Shown here: in pieces, positions 8,618-15,924 of the stretch
Layout of the letters: each line of letters opens with the position of its first letter
Position numbering within the stretch: the first letter of the stretch is position 1
Assembly: GCF_027568575.1 (NCBI RefSeq)
Contig: NZ_JANUVP010000001.1
Source: Caldifermentibacillus hisashii
GTDB taxonomy: Bacteria; Bacillota; Bacilli; Bacillales; Caldibacillaceae
Length of the DNA stretch: 64,000 nt
Strand: one strand, 5' to 3'
Program-made: the position numbers and the translations under genes
Notes under the pieces: model-generated
The model's input: the letters and a program-made list of their open reading frames with translations, nothing else
Told to the model about the DNA's origin: nothing
Databases searched by the model: none

Positions 8618-9049
8618 ATAAGAAAAGCGCAGAGCGCCCGCTTAGCGACGTACAAACTGGAGCGCCCCGCAATGAGAACAGATTTGCTTCCCCGAATAGG
8701 CATCGCGCGAAGAAAATGCGAATGCATTTTCGAGGACTCTGAATAATCTTCCTTGAATAAGCCTCGCACGAAGAAAAAGCGAGTAGCTTTTTCTAAGGAA
8801 AAGGAAACACGGCGAGGGACGAGCCGATGTTGACTTATCGTAGTGAAGCTACTCCTAGAGTGAACTTCATGAGTAATCTTCCTTGATATACTTCATGAAG
8901 CTTTGCGACGAGCTGAACATCCGCTTCCTCGAATAGGCTATGGCGCAGGAGCACATTAAAGGGGAGTTAGTTTCTCAGTCGCTGGCGCTCGGAGCTAGAC
9001 AATAAAACTAATTCCAAGTTATTTACATGTATTTTTATACTTTCTTATC
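8618..9049. repeat. Dispersed repeat family C, long copy
   Basis: Non-coding repeat that begins ataagaaaagcgcagagcgc and ends near gacaataaaactaattccaa plus a short AT-rich tail. A second copy is at 34963-35221. This copy is about 170 bases longer and contains internal variants of the 'cgcacgaagaaaaagcga ... ttccttgaata' unit. A 22-base stub of the same left end lies at 54175-54196. Frames inside it are not genes: they coincide with repeat units and lack ribosome binding sites. Confidence 0.85.
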
Positions 9050-9051
9050 TT

Positions 9052-9107
9052 TAAATAAAAACCCAAAAGTATTGCTCACAGATTATGAATGAGCAAAACT
9101 TTTGGGT
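9052..9107 (-). terminator. Terminator hairpin of the guanine riboswitch
   Basis: The minus strand forms ACCCAAAAG-TTTTGCTCAT ... TGAGCAAT-ACTTTTGGGT followed by TTTTTATTT. The TTGCTCA arm can pair with TGAGCAA at the 3' edge of the aptamer P1 stem, giving the usual terminator/antiterminator choice. Confidence 0.9.
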
Positions 9108-9164
9108 AATATACAGGATGTAAAGACAATAAACTTAATAAACCTGTACAAACGAAAACAATTG

Positions 9165-9237
9165 CTCACCCATAGTCAGATTATTTACGGTAATCTGGTA
9201 GAAACTTGCGGGCCGTATCCCCGCGATTATATGAGTG
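9165..9237 (-). promoter_or_regulatory. Purine (guanine-type) riboswitch aptamer
   Basis: The minus strand carries the full purine aptamer: P1 (CACTCAT / ATGGGTGAG), junction TATAATCGC, the P2 stem GCGGGGATACGGCCCGC, the invariant GTTTCTACC, the P3 stem CAGATTACCGTAAATAATCTG, and J3/1 ACTAT. The base that sets specificity is C (GACTATG), as in guanine-sensing xpt-type aptamers rather than adenine-sensing ones (GATTATG). It has its own promoter upstream and a terminator downstream. No gene follows it in the same direction; see findings. Confidence 0.95.
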
Positions 9238-9258
9238 ATTCGCTGTAAAATTAATTCC

Positions 9259-9286
9259 ATTATAGCACAGATGAAATAGGAATCAA
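9259..9286 (-). promoter_or_regulatory. Sigma-A promoter of the riboswitch transcript
   Basis: On the minus strand, -35 TTGATT (9281-9286), a 16-base spacer and -10 TATAAT (9259-9264), placing the RNA start about 15 bases before the aptamer. Confidence 0.75.
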
Positions 9287-9323
9287 CAAAAATATTAAAT
9301 CAGAAATATTTCAATATTGGCAA

Positions 9324-9455
9324 CTACAACATTTGTGACAAAATCCCGATAATCGATCCTAATACAGCACCTATGACCGGAATAGCCACATACATCAATT
9401 TTTTTCGAAAATCCCGCTTTCTTGCCATTTCTTCGGGTGTCATCCAGTTATTCAT
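9324..9455 (-). CDS. 43-residue hypothetical membrane protein
   Basis: A small protein, MNNWMTPEEMARKRDFRKKL then one hydrophobic helix (about residues 21-41, MYVAIPVIGAVLGSIIGILS) ending QML. GGAGG precedes the ATG by 13 bases, slightly long, and a TATAAT-like box lies farther upstream near 9497. The mixture of a charged, amphipathic head and a clean single membrane helix looks like a real membrane peptide. I do not recognise the family. It lies between the riboswitch promoter and the EAL gene, on the same strand as the riboswitch. Confidence 0.6.
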   Translation of the reverse strand: MNNWMTPEEMARKRDFRKKLMYVAIPVIGAVLGSIIGILSQML

Positions 9456-9651
9456 TTATATTTTTTTCCTCCAAAATAGTATCAACAGACTAATTATAAC
9501 GATTTCATATTTTCAAATACATATGAAAAAATACCTATATTTTTTACAAAATGTTAACAAATTGGCGACATTTACGATGAACTATGTAATCATGATGACA
9601 TAATGACGATATATATTATAAAATATAGAAAATGGCGAAAGGAACTTATTG

Positions 9652-10887
9652 ATGGAAACATTCGTAGCACGACAACCAATCTATGATATCGAACATAAAA
9701 TTTACGGATATGAATTATTATTTCGTAAATCTATCGACAGTCATTCGGCAGGGTCCAATGATGATTCGGCAACCGCGGACGTTTTGGTCAACAGTTTTCT
9801 TAATTTCGACCTGGGTGAATTGACAAACCATACTTTTTGCTTTATCAATTTCACAGAAAATTTATTGCTGAACGGTACACCGGAAAACTTTCCCCCTTCC
9901 AAACTTGTTATCGAAATTCTGGAAACCGTTTACCCAACTGAAGAAATTATCTCTGCCTGCCAAAAATACAAGGCCTTAGGGTATAAAATTGCTCTTGATG
10001 ATTATCAATTAAATATTCAGGATAAAAATTCATTAAAAATATTACCATTTGTTGATTTGATTAAAGTTGATTTTCGAACCGCCGGAAAAGAAATGCGGAA
10101 ACAAATGCTCAAATTAAAAAACTTTTTCTCTATTCAATTTTTGGCTGAAAAGGTAGAAACAATAGAAGAATATCTCGAAGCATGTGCGGAAGGTTTTGAT
10201 TATTTCCAAGGTTATTTTTTTCAGAAACCTGTTGTTCTTTCTCAAAAGGATATTCCAACATTCTTTCATAATTATATGCTACTAATCGAAGAAACAAGAA
10301 AGCCTGAACCGAATATTGATTATTTGTCAAAAATTATTGAAAGTGATCTCTCTTTTTCTTTTAAACTTTTAAAATTAATTAATAATCATTATCGACGCAA
10401 TTTTAAAATTGAGTCGATTAAGCAGGCCATCATGATTTTAGGATTAAAAGAATTCAGACGATGGCTATATATATTATCGATTCGAGATGCTTCGAGACAA
10501 CAAGATCCAATCATTGAAAATTTAATTCAAAATAGCTTGGTACGGGGAAAGTTTTGTGAGACTCTCGCCAAAAAGATGAAAATTCAAGGAGAGCCGGCGA
10601 GTTATTTTTTAACAGGAATGTTTTCTTTAATAGACGAAATTCTCCAAACACCAATGACCACCCTTGTAAAAACTTTACCATTGAAAGATGATATTATTGA
10701 TGCGCTATTAGGAAAAGAAAATCAGTTTCAATTAGTATTAGCATTGATTATTGCTATTGAGCAGACAAATTGGAATCAGATTGGCCAGTTGGCTGAAAAA
10801 ATTAATGTGGCTTATGATACGATTACAGAAAGCTATTTAGAAGCAATAAAGTGGAGTAATCAATTTTTTTCAGAAGAAGGGGCCTAA
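9652..10887 (+). CDS. EAL and HDOD domain protein, YuxH-like
   Basis: A 411-residue cytosolic regulator. The N-terminal EAL-like domain (about 1-200) begins METFVARQPIYD and keeps INFT, a catalytic-position Glu (EILE in place of EAL), LDDYQ, KVDF, AEKVET and FQGYFFQKP. The C-terminal HDOD domain (about 205-400) contains the family pattern SFKLLKLINNHYRRNF and KQAIMILGLKEFRRW. Such proteins either break down or merely bind cyclic-di-GMP; several catalytic positions are retained, so either is possible. AAAGGA lies 8 bases before the ATG at 9652; the TTG just before it is less well placed. It is a single gene. Confidence 0.88.
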   Translation: METFVARQPIYDIEHKIYGYELLFRKSIDSHSAGSNDDSATADVLVNSFLNFDLGELTNHTFCFINFTENLLLNGTPENFPPSKLVIEILETVYPTEEIISACQKYKALGYKIALDDYQLNIQDKNSLKILPFVDLIKVDFRTAGKEMRKQMLKLKNFFSIQFLAEKVETIEEYLEACAEGFDYFQGYFFQKPVVLSQKDIPTFFHNYMLLIEETRKPEPNIDYLSKIIESDLSFSFKLLKLINNHYRRNFKIESIKQAIMILGLKEFRRWLYILSIRDASRQQDPIIENLIQNSLVRGKFCETLAKKMKIQGEPASYFLTGMFSLIDEILQTPMTTLVKTLPLKDDIIDALLGKENQFQLVLALIIAIEQTNWNQIGQLAEKINVAYDTITESYLEAIKWSNQFFSEEGA

Positions 10888-10986
10888 GGTTCATCTGAAC
10901 AAGTTGCGTGTTTCAAGGGTGAAGGGCGAGATTCACCGGTTCAAACTTATGAAGTCGTACCTTTTACTAGAGTTTTCAAGGGTGAA

Positions 10987-11010
10987 AGGGGTCATAATCC
11001 CCTGACCCCT
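10987..11010. terminator. Possible bidirectional terminator hairpin
   Basis: AGGGGTCA-loop-TGACCCCT, an 8-bp perfect stem between the convergent EAL-HDOD and M32 genes; its right arm touches the stop codon of the M32 gene. T runs on both sides are weak. Confidence 0.4.
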
Positions 11011-12526
11011 AAAATTCATAAATTTTCTTATATTTTTCTGTCAAATAGTTGAGCAGATATTTCGGATTCGGTCCTTCACCTGTTACATCCTGCAAAATCT
11101 CTAACGGTTTTTTTGTTTTTCCGAATTGATGGATGTTTTGGTTAAACCATTCTTTAATTTTATCAAGCTTTCCGGCTGCCAGCAGTTCATCAAAATTTGG
11201 TAAATCTTTTAATAACGCATGTTTGAATTGAGCAGCGTATATAAACCCGAGTGCATATGAAGGAAAATAACCGAAACTCCCCCCGGCCCAATGGACATCT
11301 TGTAAGACACCGACACCATCATGTTCCGGTTCAATACCCAAATATTCCTTATATTTTTCATTCCATATTTTCGGTAAATCCTTTACTTCAATCGTATCAT
11401 TAAACAGTGCCTTTTCTATTTCATAACGAATGATAATATGTAACGGATAGGTGACTTCATCTGCTTCAATTCGAATCAATGACGGTTTTACTTCATTAAT
11501 GGCTCGGTAAAAATCAAGCAATGGAACATCGTCGAATTGTCCCGGTGAATAAGATTTTAACAGATCATAATTTTTCTTCCAAAACGATAAATTCCTTCCA
11601 ACAAAAATTTCATTAAATAATGATTGAGATTCATGAATCCCCATCGATGTCCCTTCAGCAAGCGTCGTTCCGGCCAAATCTTTTGAAATGTTTTGTTCGT
11701 ATAATGCGTGCCCGCCTTCATGGATAGTACCAAAAATGGCGACACGGAAATCATTTTCAACATATTTCGTTGTCACCCGAGCATCGCCGATATTTAATGT
11801 AATTTGAAAAGGGTGTACCGTTTCATCTAAGCGCCCGGCGTCAAAATCATAGCCCATTTGTTTTAAAATTTCGATGCTGAAATCACGTTGACGATCCTTT
11901 GGAAAACGGTTATAGATAAATGATGTATCAAAAGTTTTCCCGGAGCTTTGAATTTGTTGCAAAAGATTTCGAATTCCATCGCGAACATTTTCAAAAACTT
12001 CATCTAATATATCGACTGTCATATCCGGCTCATACATGTCCAATAACGTATTGTACTTATTTCCTTCATAACCCCAATAGTCGATAAATCGTTTCGTTGT
12101 GTCCACTAATTGTTCTAAATATGGACGAAATAACTCGAAGTCTTTCTTTTCTTTTGCCTCTTCCCAAACCGACTCCGCTTTTGTTTGTAAAGTTACATAT
12201 GTTTGATACTCGTCAAGCGGGATTTTTTTCATGCGATCATACGTTTTTTTACAATCTAAAGCAGTTTTTAATGCAATTTCAGAGACTGCCGGTTCTCCTT
12301 CTTCAATTAATGCTGTTAAGTAGCCATTCATTTCCTCTGAAGTTTGCATTTGATATATTTCTGAGGAGAGAATGCCGATCACCTCGGAGCGACCGTCTAC
12401 ACTTTTTTTCGGTGCTCCGATCCGTAAATCCCAGTACATAACACTTATTGCCTCTTGATACGCCGTAATTTTCTTCACATAATTTAAAAATTTCTCTTCT
12501 ATTAATTTAACATTTTCATTTGTCAT
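11009..12526 (-). CDS. ypwA: M32 family metallocarboxypeptidase
   Basis: A 505-residue zinc carboxypeptidase of the M32 (Taq) family, removing C-terminal residues from peptides in the cytosol. The HEGGH zinc motif is at about residue 268, with the downstream third-ligand region GIHESQSLFNE and the family block HWAGGSFGYFPSYALG near residue 415. Length is typical for the family. The ATG at 12526 (MTNENVKLIEE) follows a GGGGGGAAGG site; the longer frame to 12622 would start inside the upstream intergenic DNA. It corresponds to B. subtilis YpwA. Confidence 0.93.
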   Translation of the reverse strand: MTNENVKLIEEKFLNYVKKITAYQEAISVMYWDLRIGAPKKSVDGRSEVIGILSSEIYQMQTSEEMNGYLTALIEEGEPAVSEIALKTALDCKKTYDRMKKIPLDEYQTYVTLQTKAESVWEEAKEKKDFELFRPYLEQLVDTTKRFIDYWGYEGNKYNTLLDMYEPDMTVDILDEVFENVRDGIRNLLQQIQSSGKTFDTSFIYNRFPKDRQRDFSIEILKQMGYDFDAGRLDETVHPFQITLNIGDARVTTKYVENDFRVAIFGTIHEGGHALYEQNISKDLAGTTLAEGTSMGIHESQSLFNEIFVGRNLSFWKKNYDLLKSYSPGQFDDVPLLDFYRAINEVKPSLIRIEADEVTYPLHIIIRYEIEKALFNDTIEVKDLPKIWNEKYKEYLGIEPEHDGVGVLQDVHWAGGSFGYFPSYALGFIYAAQFKHALLKDLPNFDELLAAGKLDKIKEWFNQNIHQFGKTKKPLEILQDVTGEGPNPKYLLNYLTEKYKKIYEF

Positions 12527-12669
12527 AGCCTTCCCCCCAATGATAGTATGTTTATATTTTAACATAAGTTTACGAAATATTAACCTTTTTTGACAAAAAA
12601 GGAAATTATTCCCTTTTAGCAAAATTGCATGAAATTTTCAGCCAGTTTTCCTTCCTCTCCGTTTCAGTA

Positions 12670-12705
12670 AAATAAAAAGCAATCGAATTTGATTGCTTTT
12701 TATTT
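12670..12705 (-). terminator. Terminator after the 60-residue gene
   Basis: A long perfect stem, aaataaaaagcaatc / gattgctttttattt, with built-in A and T tracts. It overlaps the stop codon of the small gene, and could also work in the opposite direction. Confidence 0.8.
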
Positions 12706-12882
12706 ACGCATTTGTGTATTTATCGGTGTTGTCAGTGAATATTGCATAGCTAGTTGTAAATTTTGTTCCGCTTCTTTAATCGTATCTAATGCTTCGTTCG
12801 AAATATTTTCTGATTGCAATTGCTGATACGTAGCTTCCAGCGCTTTTGATATTTTTGCAAAATCAAGATTCCACTTATCCAT
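12700..12882 (-). CDS. 60-residue hypothetical protein
   Basis: A small soluble, mostly helical protein beginning MDKWNLDFAKISKALEATYQ and ending QMRK, without membrane segments. A GGAAAGGGATGG site directly precedes the ATG at 12882. The frame upstream of this ATG overlaps the end of rlmL and does not look coding. It lies about 90 bases downstream of rlmL on the same strand and ends in a strong terminator, so it is probably the last gene of the rlmL transcript. No function is recognised. Confidence 0.65.
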   Translation of the reverse strand: MDKWNLDFAKISKALEATYQQLQSENISNEALDTIKEAEQNLQLAMQYSLTTPINTQMRK

Positions 12883-12970
12883 CGTCCATCCCTTTCCGAT
12901 AACCATTGATAATACTATTATAGACGGTGGCAGGGAAAATATTCCTTGATTGAAAAATCGATTTTTATCA

Positions 12971-14104
12971 TCATACACGTTTTTTGGGGCCAAAATATTG
13001 ATAATAATCCGTTTTAATAAACCCGTTAAATAATTTCCGCTTTTTAGTCGCTTTTTTTCCAAATAACTCTTCAAAATCTTCGTTTGATGTAATCAAATAA
13101 ATCGACCACGTGTCAAGCATTTGTAAAGTTGCACCAAGTTCCCGGTATAACTTTTCGACTTTTTCTTTTTCGCCTATACGTTCTCCGTAGGGCGGATTGC
13201 TGACAATTACACCGTATTCAAGATCGGTACGGAAATCAGTCGCTTGCATTTGTTTAAACTGGATGAGGTCCCCGAGTCCGGCTTCCATGGCATTTGCTTT
13301 TGACATATCTACCATTTTATGATCGATATCCGATCCGAAAATTTGTAACGGCCGATTATATTCTGCCAAGTCTTCCGCTTCCGTTCTTGCTTCATCCCAA
13401 ACCTTCGAATTGAACCAATGCCATGTTTCACTTATAAAATCCCGATTGAAACCGGGTGCAATGTTTTGTCCGATTAATGCCGCTTCAATCGGGATAGTAC
13501 CTGAACCGCAAAAAAGATCGACAAACGGCCGATCCGCTGTCCAGTTTGTTAACAGAATTAATGCCGCTGCCAACGTTTCTTTTAATGGAGCCTCACCTTG
13601 ATATGCCCGATATCCCCGTTTATGTAATCCTGACCCGCTTGTATCAATCGTAATCGTTACGATGTCTTTTAAAATAGAAACTTCCACAGGTACTTTCGGT
13701 CCTTTTTCCTGAAACCAGGTGATCTGTTTATATTTTATTTTTAATCGATCTACGATGGCTTTTTTAACAATGGCTTGACAGTCCGGAACACTGTGCAAAG
13801 TAGATTTTACTGATTTCCCCGAGACCGGAAACGCACTGTCCACATTGATAAATTGTTCCCACGGGAGATTTTTTGTTCCCTCAAACAGTTGTTCAAATGT
13901 TGTTGCTTTAAATTCACCAACGATAATTTTTACCCGGTCTGCCGTACGAAGCCAAAGATTACTTTTGGCAATCGCATATTCGTCACCCATATATGTAATT
14001 TTTCCGTTATCGACTTGACATTCATAACCGAGATTTCTCACTTCTTTTGCGACAATCGCTTCAATCCCCATTGGAGATGTGGCAAGAATTTTTAATTTGT
14101 TCAT
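12971..14104 (-). CDS. rlmL: THUMP-domain rRNA methyltransferase, RlmL/YpsC-like
   Basis: A 377-residue N2-guanine RNA methyltransferase of the RlmL type, predicted to methylate 23S rRNA. The N-terminal half is a THUMP RNA-binding domain (about 45-160); the C-terminal half is a Rossmann methyltransferase with FVDLFCGSGTIPIEAALIG (S-adenosylmethionine site, about 190-208) and the catalytic SNPPYGERIG motif near residue 300. The ATG at 14104 follows AAAGGTGATGAC. It equals B. subtilis YpsC and sits beside rnpB as usual. The exact target nucleotide is inferred from the family. Confidence 0.9.
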   Translation of the reverse strand: MNKLKILATSPMGIEAIVAKEVRNLGYECQVDNGKITYMGDEYAIAKSNLWLRTADRVKIIVGEFKATTFEQLFEGTKNLPWEQFINVDSAFPVSGKSVKSTLHSVPDCQAIVKKAIVDRLKIKYKQITWFQEKGPKVPVEVSILKDIVTITIDTSGSGLHKRGYRAYQGEAPLKETLAAALILLTNWTADRPFVDLFCGSGTIPIEAALIGQNIAPGFNRDFISETWHWFNSKVWDEARTEAEDLAEYNRPLQIFGSDIDHKMVDMSKANAMEAGLGDLIQFKQMQATDFRTDLEYGVIVSNPPYGERIGEKEKVEKLYRELGATLQMLDTWSIYLITSNEDFEELFGKKATKKRKLFNGFIKTDYYQYFGPKKRV

Positions 14105-14140
14105 GTCATCACCTTTACTATTATTAACACAATTCAAAAC

Positions 14141-14177
14141 AAAAATGCTCCCTTTCAAAATGAAAAGAGAGCATTTT
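14141..14177 (-). terminator. Terminator of rnpB
   Basis: On the minus strand AAAATGCTCTCTTTT-loop-AAAGGGAGCATTTTT followed by a T-rich tail, 14 bases past the 3' end of RNase P RNA and before rlmL. Confidence 0.85.
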
Positions 14178-14190
14178 GTCCGTTTTAGCC

Positions 14191-14593
14191 GTTAATAACG
14201 TTCTGTAAGCCATGTTCTGTACCATCGTACTGCTTACGATTGAAAAATCTCGTACTCCGGTGGTAATCATCTATCTGCAAGAGCTTGTCTCTTGCCTCTC
14301 TCTTGAGTTGAATTCCTCAGAGAAAGTTCCCCTACCATTATTTGGGTTTCTCGCTCGCGGGGTTTACCTCGTTCCACCCTTGTCATTTCTTCCAAGGCTA
14401 CGTCACTGTGGCACTTTCAAGGTAATAGAGCCATATCCGAAGACTTAGGCTCGTTCCCTGCCGTCAGCCCAGTCGAAACCAGGCTGCCCTAGCTTATTGT
14501 TTCGCTAGGCACGAACACTACGGGCATCTCAGCACCGTGCGAGCATGGACTTTCCTCAGCATAATTGCCGCGATTACCCGAACGTTATTAACA
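14191..14593 (-). ncRNA. rnpB: RNase P RNA, Bacillus type B
   Basis: The catalytic RNA that trims tRNA 5' leaders. On the minus strand the 5' end reads gttaataacgttcgggtaat, followed by the conserved segments gaggaaagtccatgctcgca, ggtgctgagatgcccgtagt, the ggctgacggcagggaa region, cttgaaagtgccacagtgac, the cgcgagcgagaaacccaaat segment and, near the 3' end, agtacgatggtacagaacat and ggcttacagaacg. The P1 stem pairs gttaataacgtt at the 5' end with aacgttattaac at the 3' end. Length about 403 bases fits type B. It lies between gpsB and rlmL as in B. subtilis, with its own terminator. Confidence 0.97.
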
Positions 14594-14750
14594 TGACACG
14601 TATATATTATAAAAGAACTTTTTCTAAAATACAACTGGTATTTTTTTCTGTCATTGTGACTGATAAGCAAGATAAATTTTCGATAACTGTTAAAAACCGT
14701 TGTGTCTGAAAAGTGGTCCTTTATCTATATACCAACTTACTTGATTGGAA

Positions 14751-15059
14751 TTACCAGTCTTTATCATTATTTAATTTATTCCCAAAGACATGTTTTTCCA
14801 AATTGCTCAATCTTTTTAAAATATCAAAATTCGTTGCACCGGTTGTTTGTACGGGCTGTCTTCGCGCTTCTTCCAATTGTTTTTTTAGTTTTTGATTTTC
14901 GAATACAAGTGTTTCAATCTCTTTATTGAAATTTTCATAATCCTTTATAATGATATCCAGAAATTTATCAACTTCCTCTTGATTATATCCACGCATACTC
15001 GTTTTAAATTCTTTTTCTAAAATATCCTTAGGTGTTAATTGAATATTGTTTGCTATCAA
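14751..15059 (-). CDS. gpsB: Cell division protein GpsB
   Basis: A 102-residue DivIVA-like coiled-coil protein that co-ordinates cell-wall synthases such as PBP1 with division. The N-terminal domain with KDILEKEFKTSMRGYNQEEV and DKFLD (about 10-37) is the conserved lipid/PBP-binding part, followed by a coiled coil (about 38-68), a short linker and a C-terminal helix (LKRLSNLEKHVFG). The start is TTG at 15059, supported by GAGGTGA seven bases upstream; no ATG fits. One of its known partners, PBP1 (ponA), is encoded in this same window. Confidence 0.95.
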   Translation of the reverse strand: MIANNIQLTPKDILEKEFKTSMRGYNQEEVDKFLDIIIKDYENFNKEIETLVFENQKLKKQLEEARRQPVQTTGATNFDILKRLSNLEKHVFGNKLNNDKDW

Positions 15060-15269
15060 AGTTTTTCACCTCGATCATGCTCATCATTAATCTTATTTTT
15101 TCAAAAATGCATTCCTTTGTCAATTCTTGCTTGTTGTTTGTTTCAATCGTCTAACGTATTTATGTAATCATTGATATACCTTATTATATAATAAAATGGA
15201 AGAAAAGGGTCTAAAGAACTATTATGGGGGGCCGATATTTTTCATCAGCCCCATATTTCTCATTTACGT

Positions 15270-15509
15270 TTAAAAACCAAATGGTCTTCTTGGCGGCGGA
15301 CAACAGCAATTCAAATGCTGATGGCATACTTCATTTACCACTGAATGGGTATGCGGGCAATAATGTTGGTGCTGAAACATATGCTGGTTGACAGTGGTCG
15401 TATGTGAAGGATGAACATGCGGTACGATATGTGTAAATTGGTTTGTATTTACAAATTGTTGCGTTGGATGTACCACCGGCGGCAATACATTGGGTGGAAA
15501 TGCAGGCAT
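15270..15509 (-). CDS. cotD: CotD-like spore coat protein
   Basis: A 79-residue protein rich in His, Pro and Cys with repeated HxH patterns (IVPHVHPSHTTTVNQH, HQHYCPHTHSVVNEVC), a CCCPPPRRPFG end and no membrane segment, typical of CotD inner-coat proteins. GGGGAG precedes the ATG at 15509. A perfect sigma-K type promoter lies 44-72 bases upstream, fitting mother-cell expression late in sporulation. In B. subtilis cotD is also near gpsB. Confidence 0.92.
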   Translation of the reverse strand: MPAFPPNVLPPVVHPTQQFVNTNQFTHIVPHVHPSHTTTVNQHMFQHQHYCPHTHSVVNEVCHQHLNCCCPPPRRPFGF

Positions 15510-15552
15510 ACATATACTCCCCTTTCTGCTGGTTTATTTCCTTATACATTAA

Positions 15553-15581
15553 TAACCTATGTCAAAACAGGGGAACATGTA
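15553..15581 (-). promoter_or_regulatory. Sigma-K promoter of cotD
   Basis: On the minus strand TACA (15578-15581), a 16-base spacer, then CATAGGTTA (15553-15561), matching the sigma-K pattern mACm-N16-CATAnnnTA. Confidence 0.75.
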
Positions 15582-15622
15582 CTAATGAAAATACCTATTT
15601 TTCAACTTTGAAACCACCGTCA

Positions 15623-15727
15623 TCAATACCAGAACAATACCTTCATAATTACGTCTCGAAAAACCGTAAAAAAGAACATCGTTGAAATAACAATTGTAAA
15701 GAATAAAAATAAAACTGTGCGATGCAT
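15623..15727 (-). CDS. 34-residue hypothetical membrane peptide
   Basis: MHRTVLFLFFTIVISTMFFF then TVFRDVIMKVLFWY: one hydrophobic segment with a short basic and aromatic tail. AAAGAAAGGG lies 6 bases before the ATG. A longer 85-codon frame on the same strand covers this region in another phase but lacks a ribosome binding site. No family is recognised; conservation near cotD in relatives would be needed to accept it. Confidence 0.4.
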   Translation of the reverse strand: MHRTVLFLFFTIVISTMFFFTVFRDVIMKVLFWY

Positions 15728-15924
15728 GGCATTCCCTTTCTTTCAAAAAATATGATGATAATCCAGAACTAATTTTAATTCCAGCCAAGCTTTTCATCAA
15801 TATTTTTTTACTGGAAAATATGCATCCACTTTTCAGCAACCAATAAGGCTAGGTGAAAAATTTTACGAATCCGGTATAAACAAATCCGATTTTTTGGACG
15901 TGAACCGTCATGACCATGTTCAAT

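Noticed and set aside
8489..8769. Two 85-codon frames on opposite strands
   Set aside because: Both run through repeat family C and have no ribosome binding sites; the second copy of the repeat breaks them.
15582..15839. 85-codon minus-strand frame near cotD
   Set aside because: No ribosome binding site; the 34-codon frame in another phase at 15623-15727 has one and looks more plausible.
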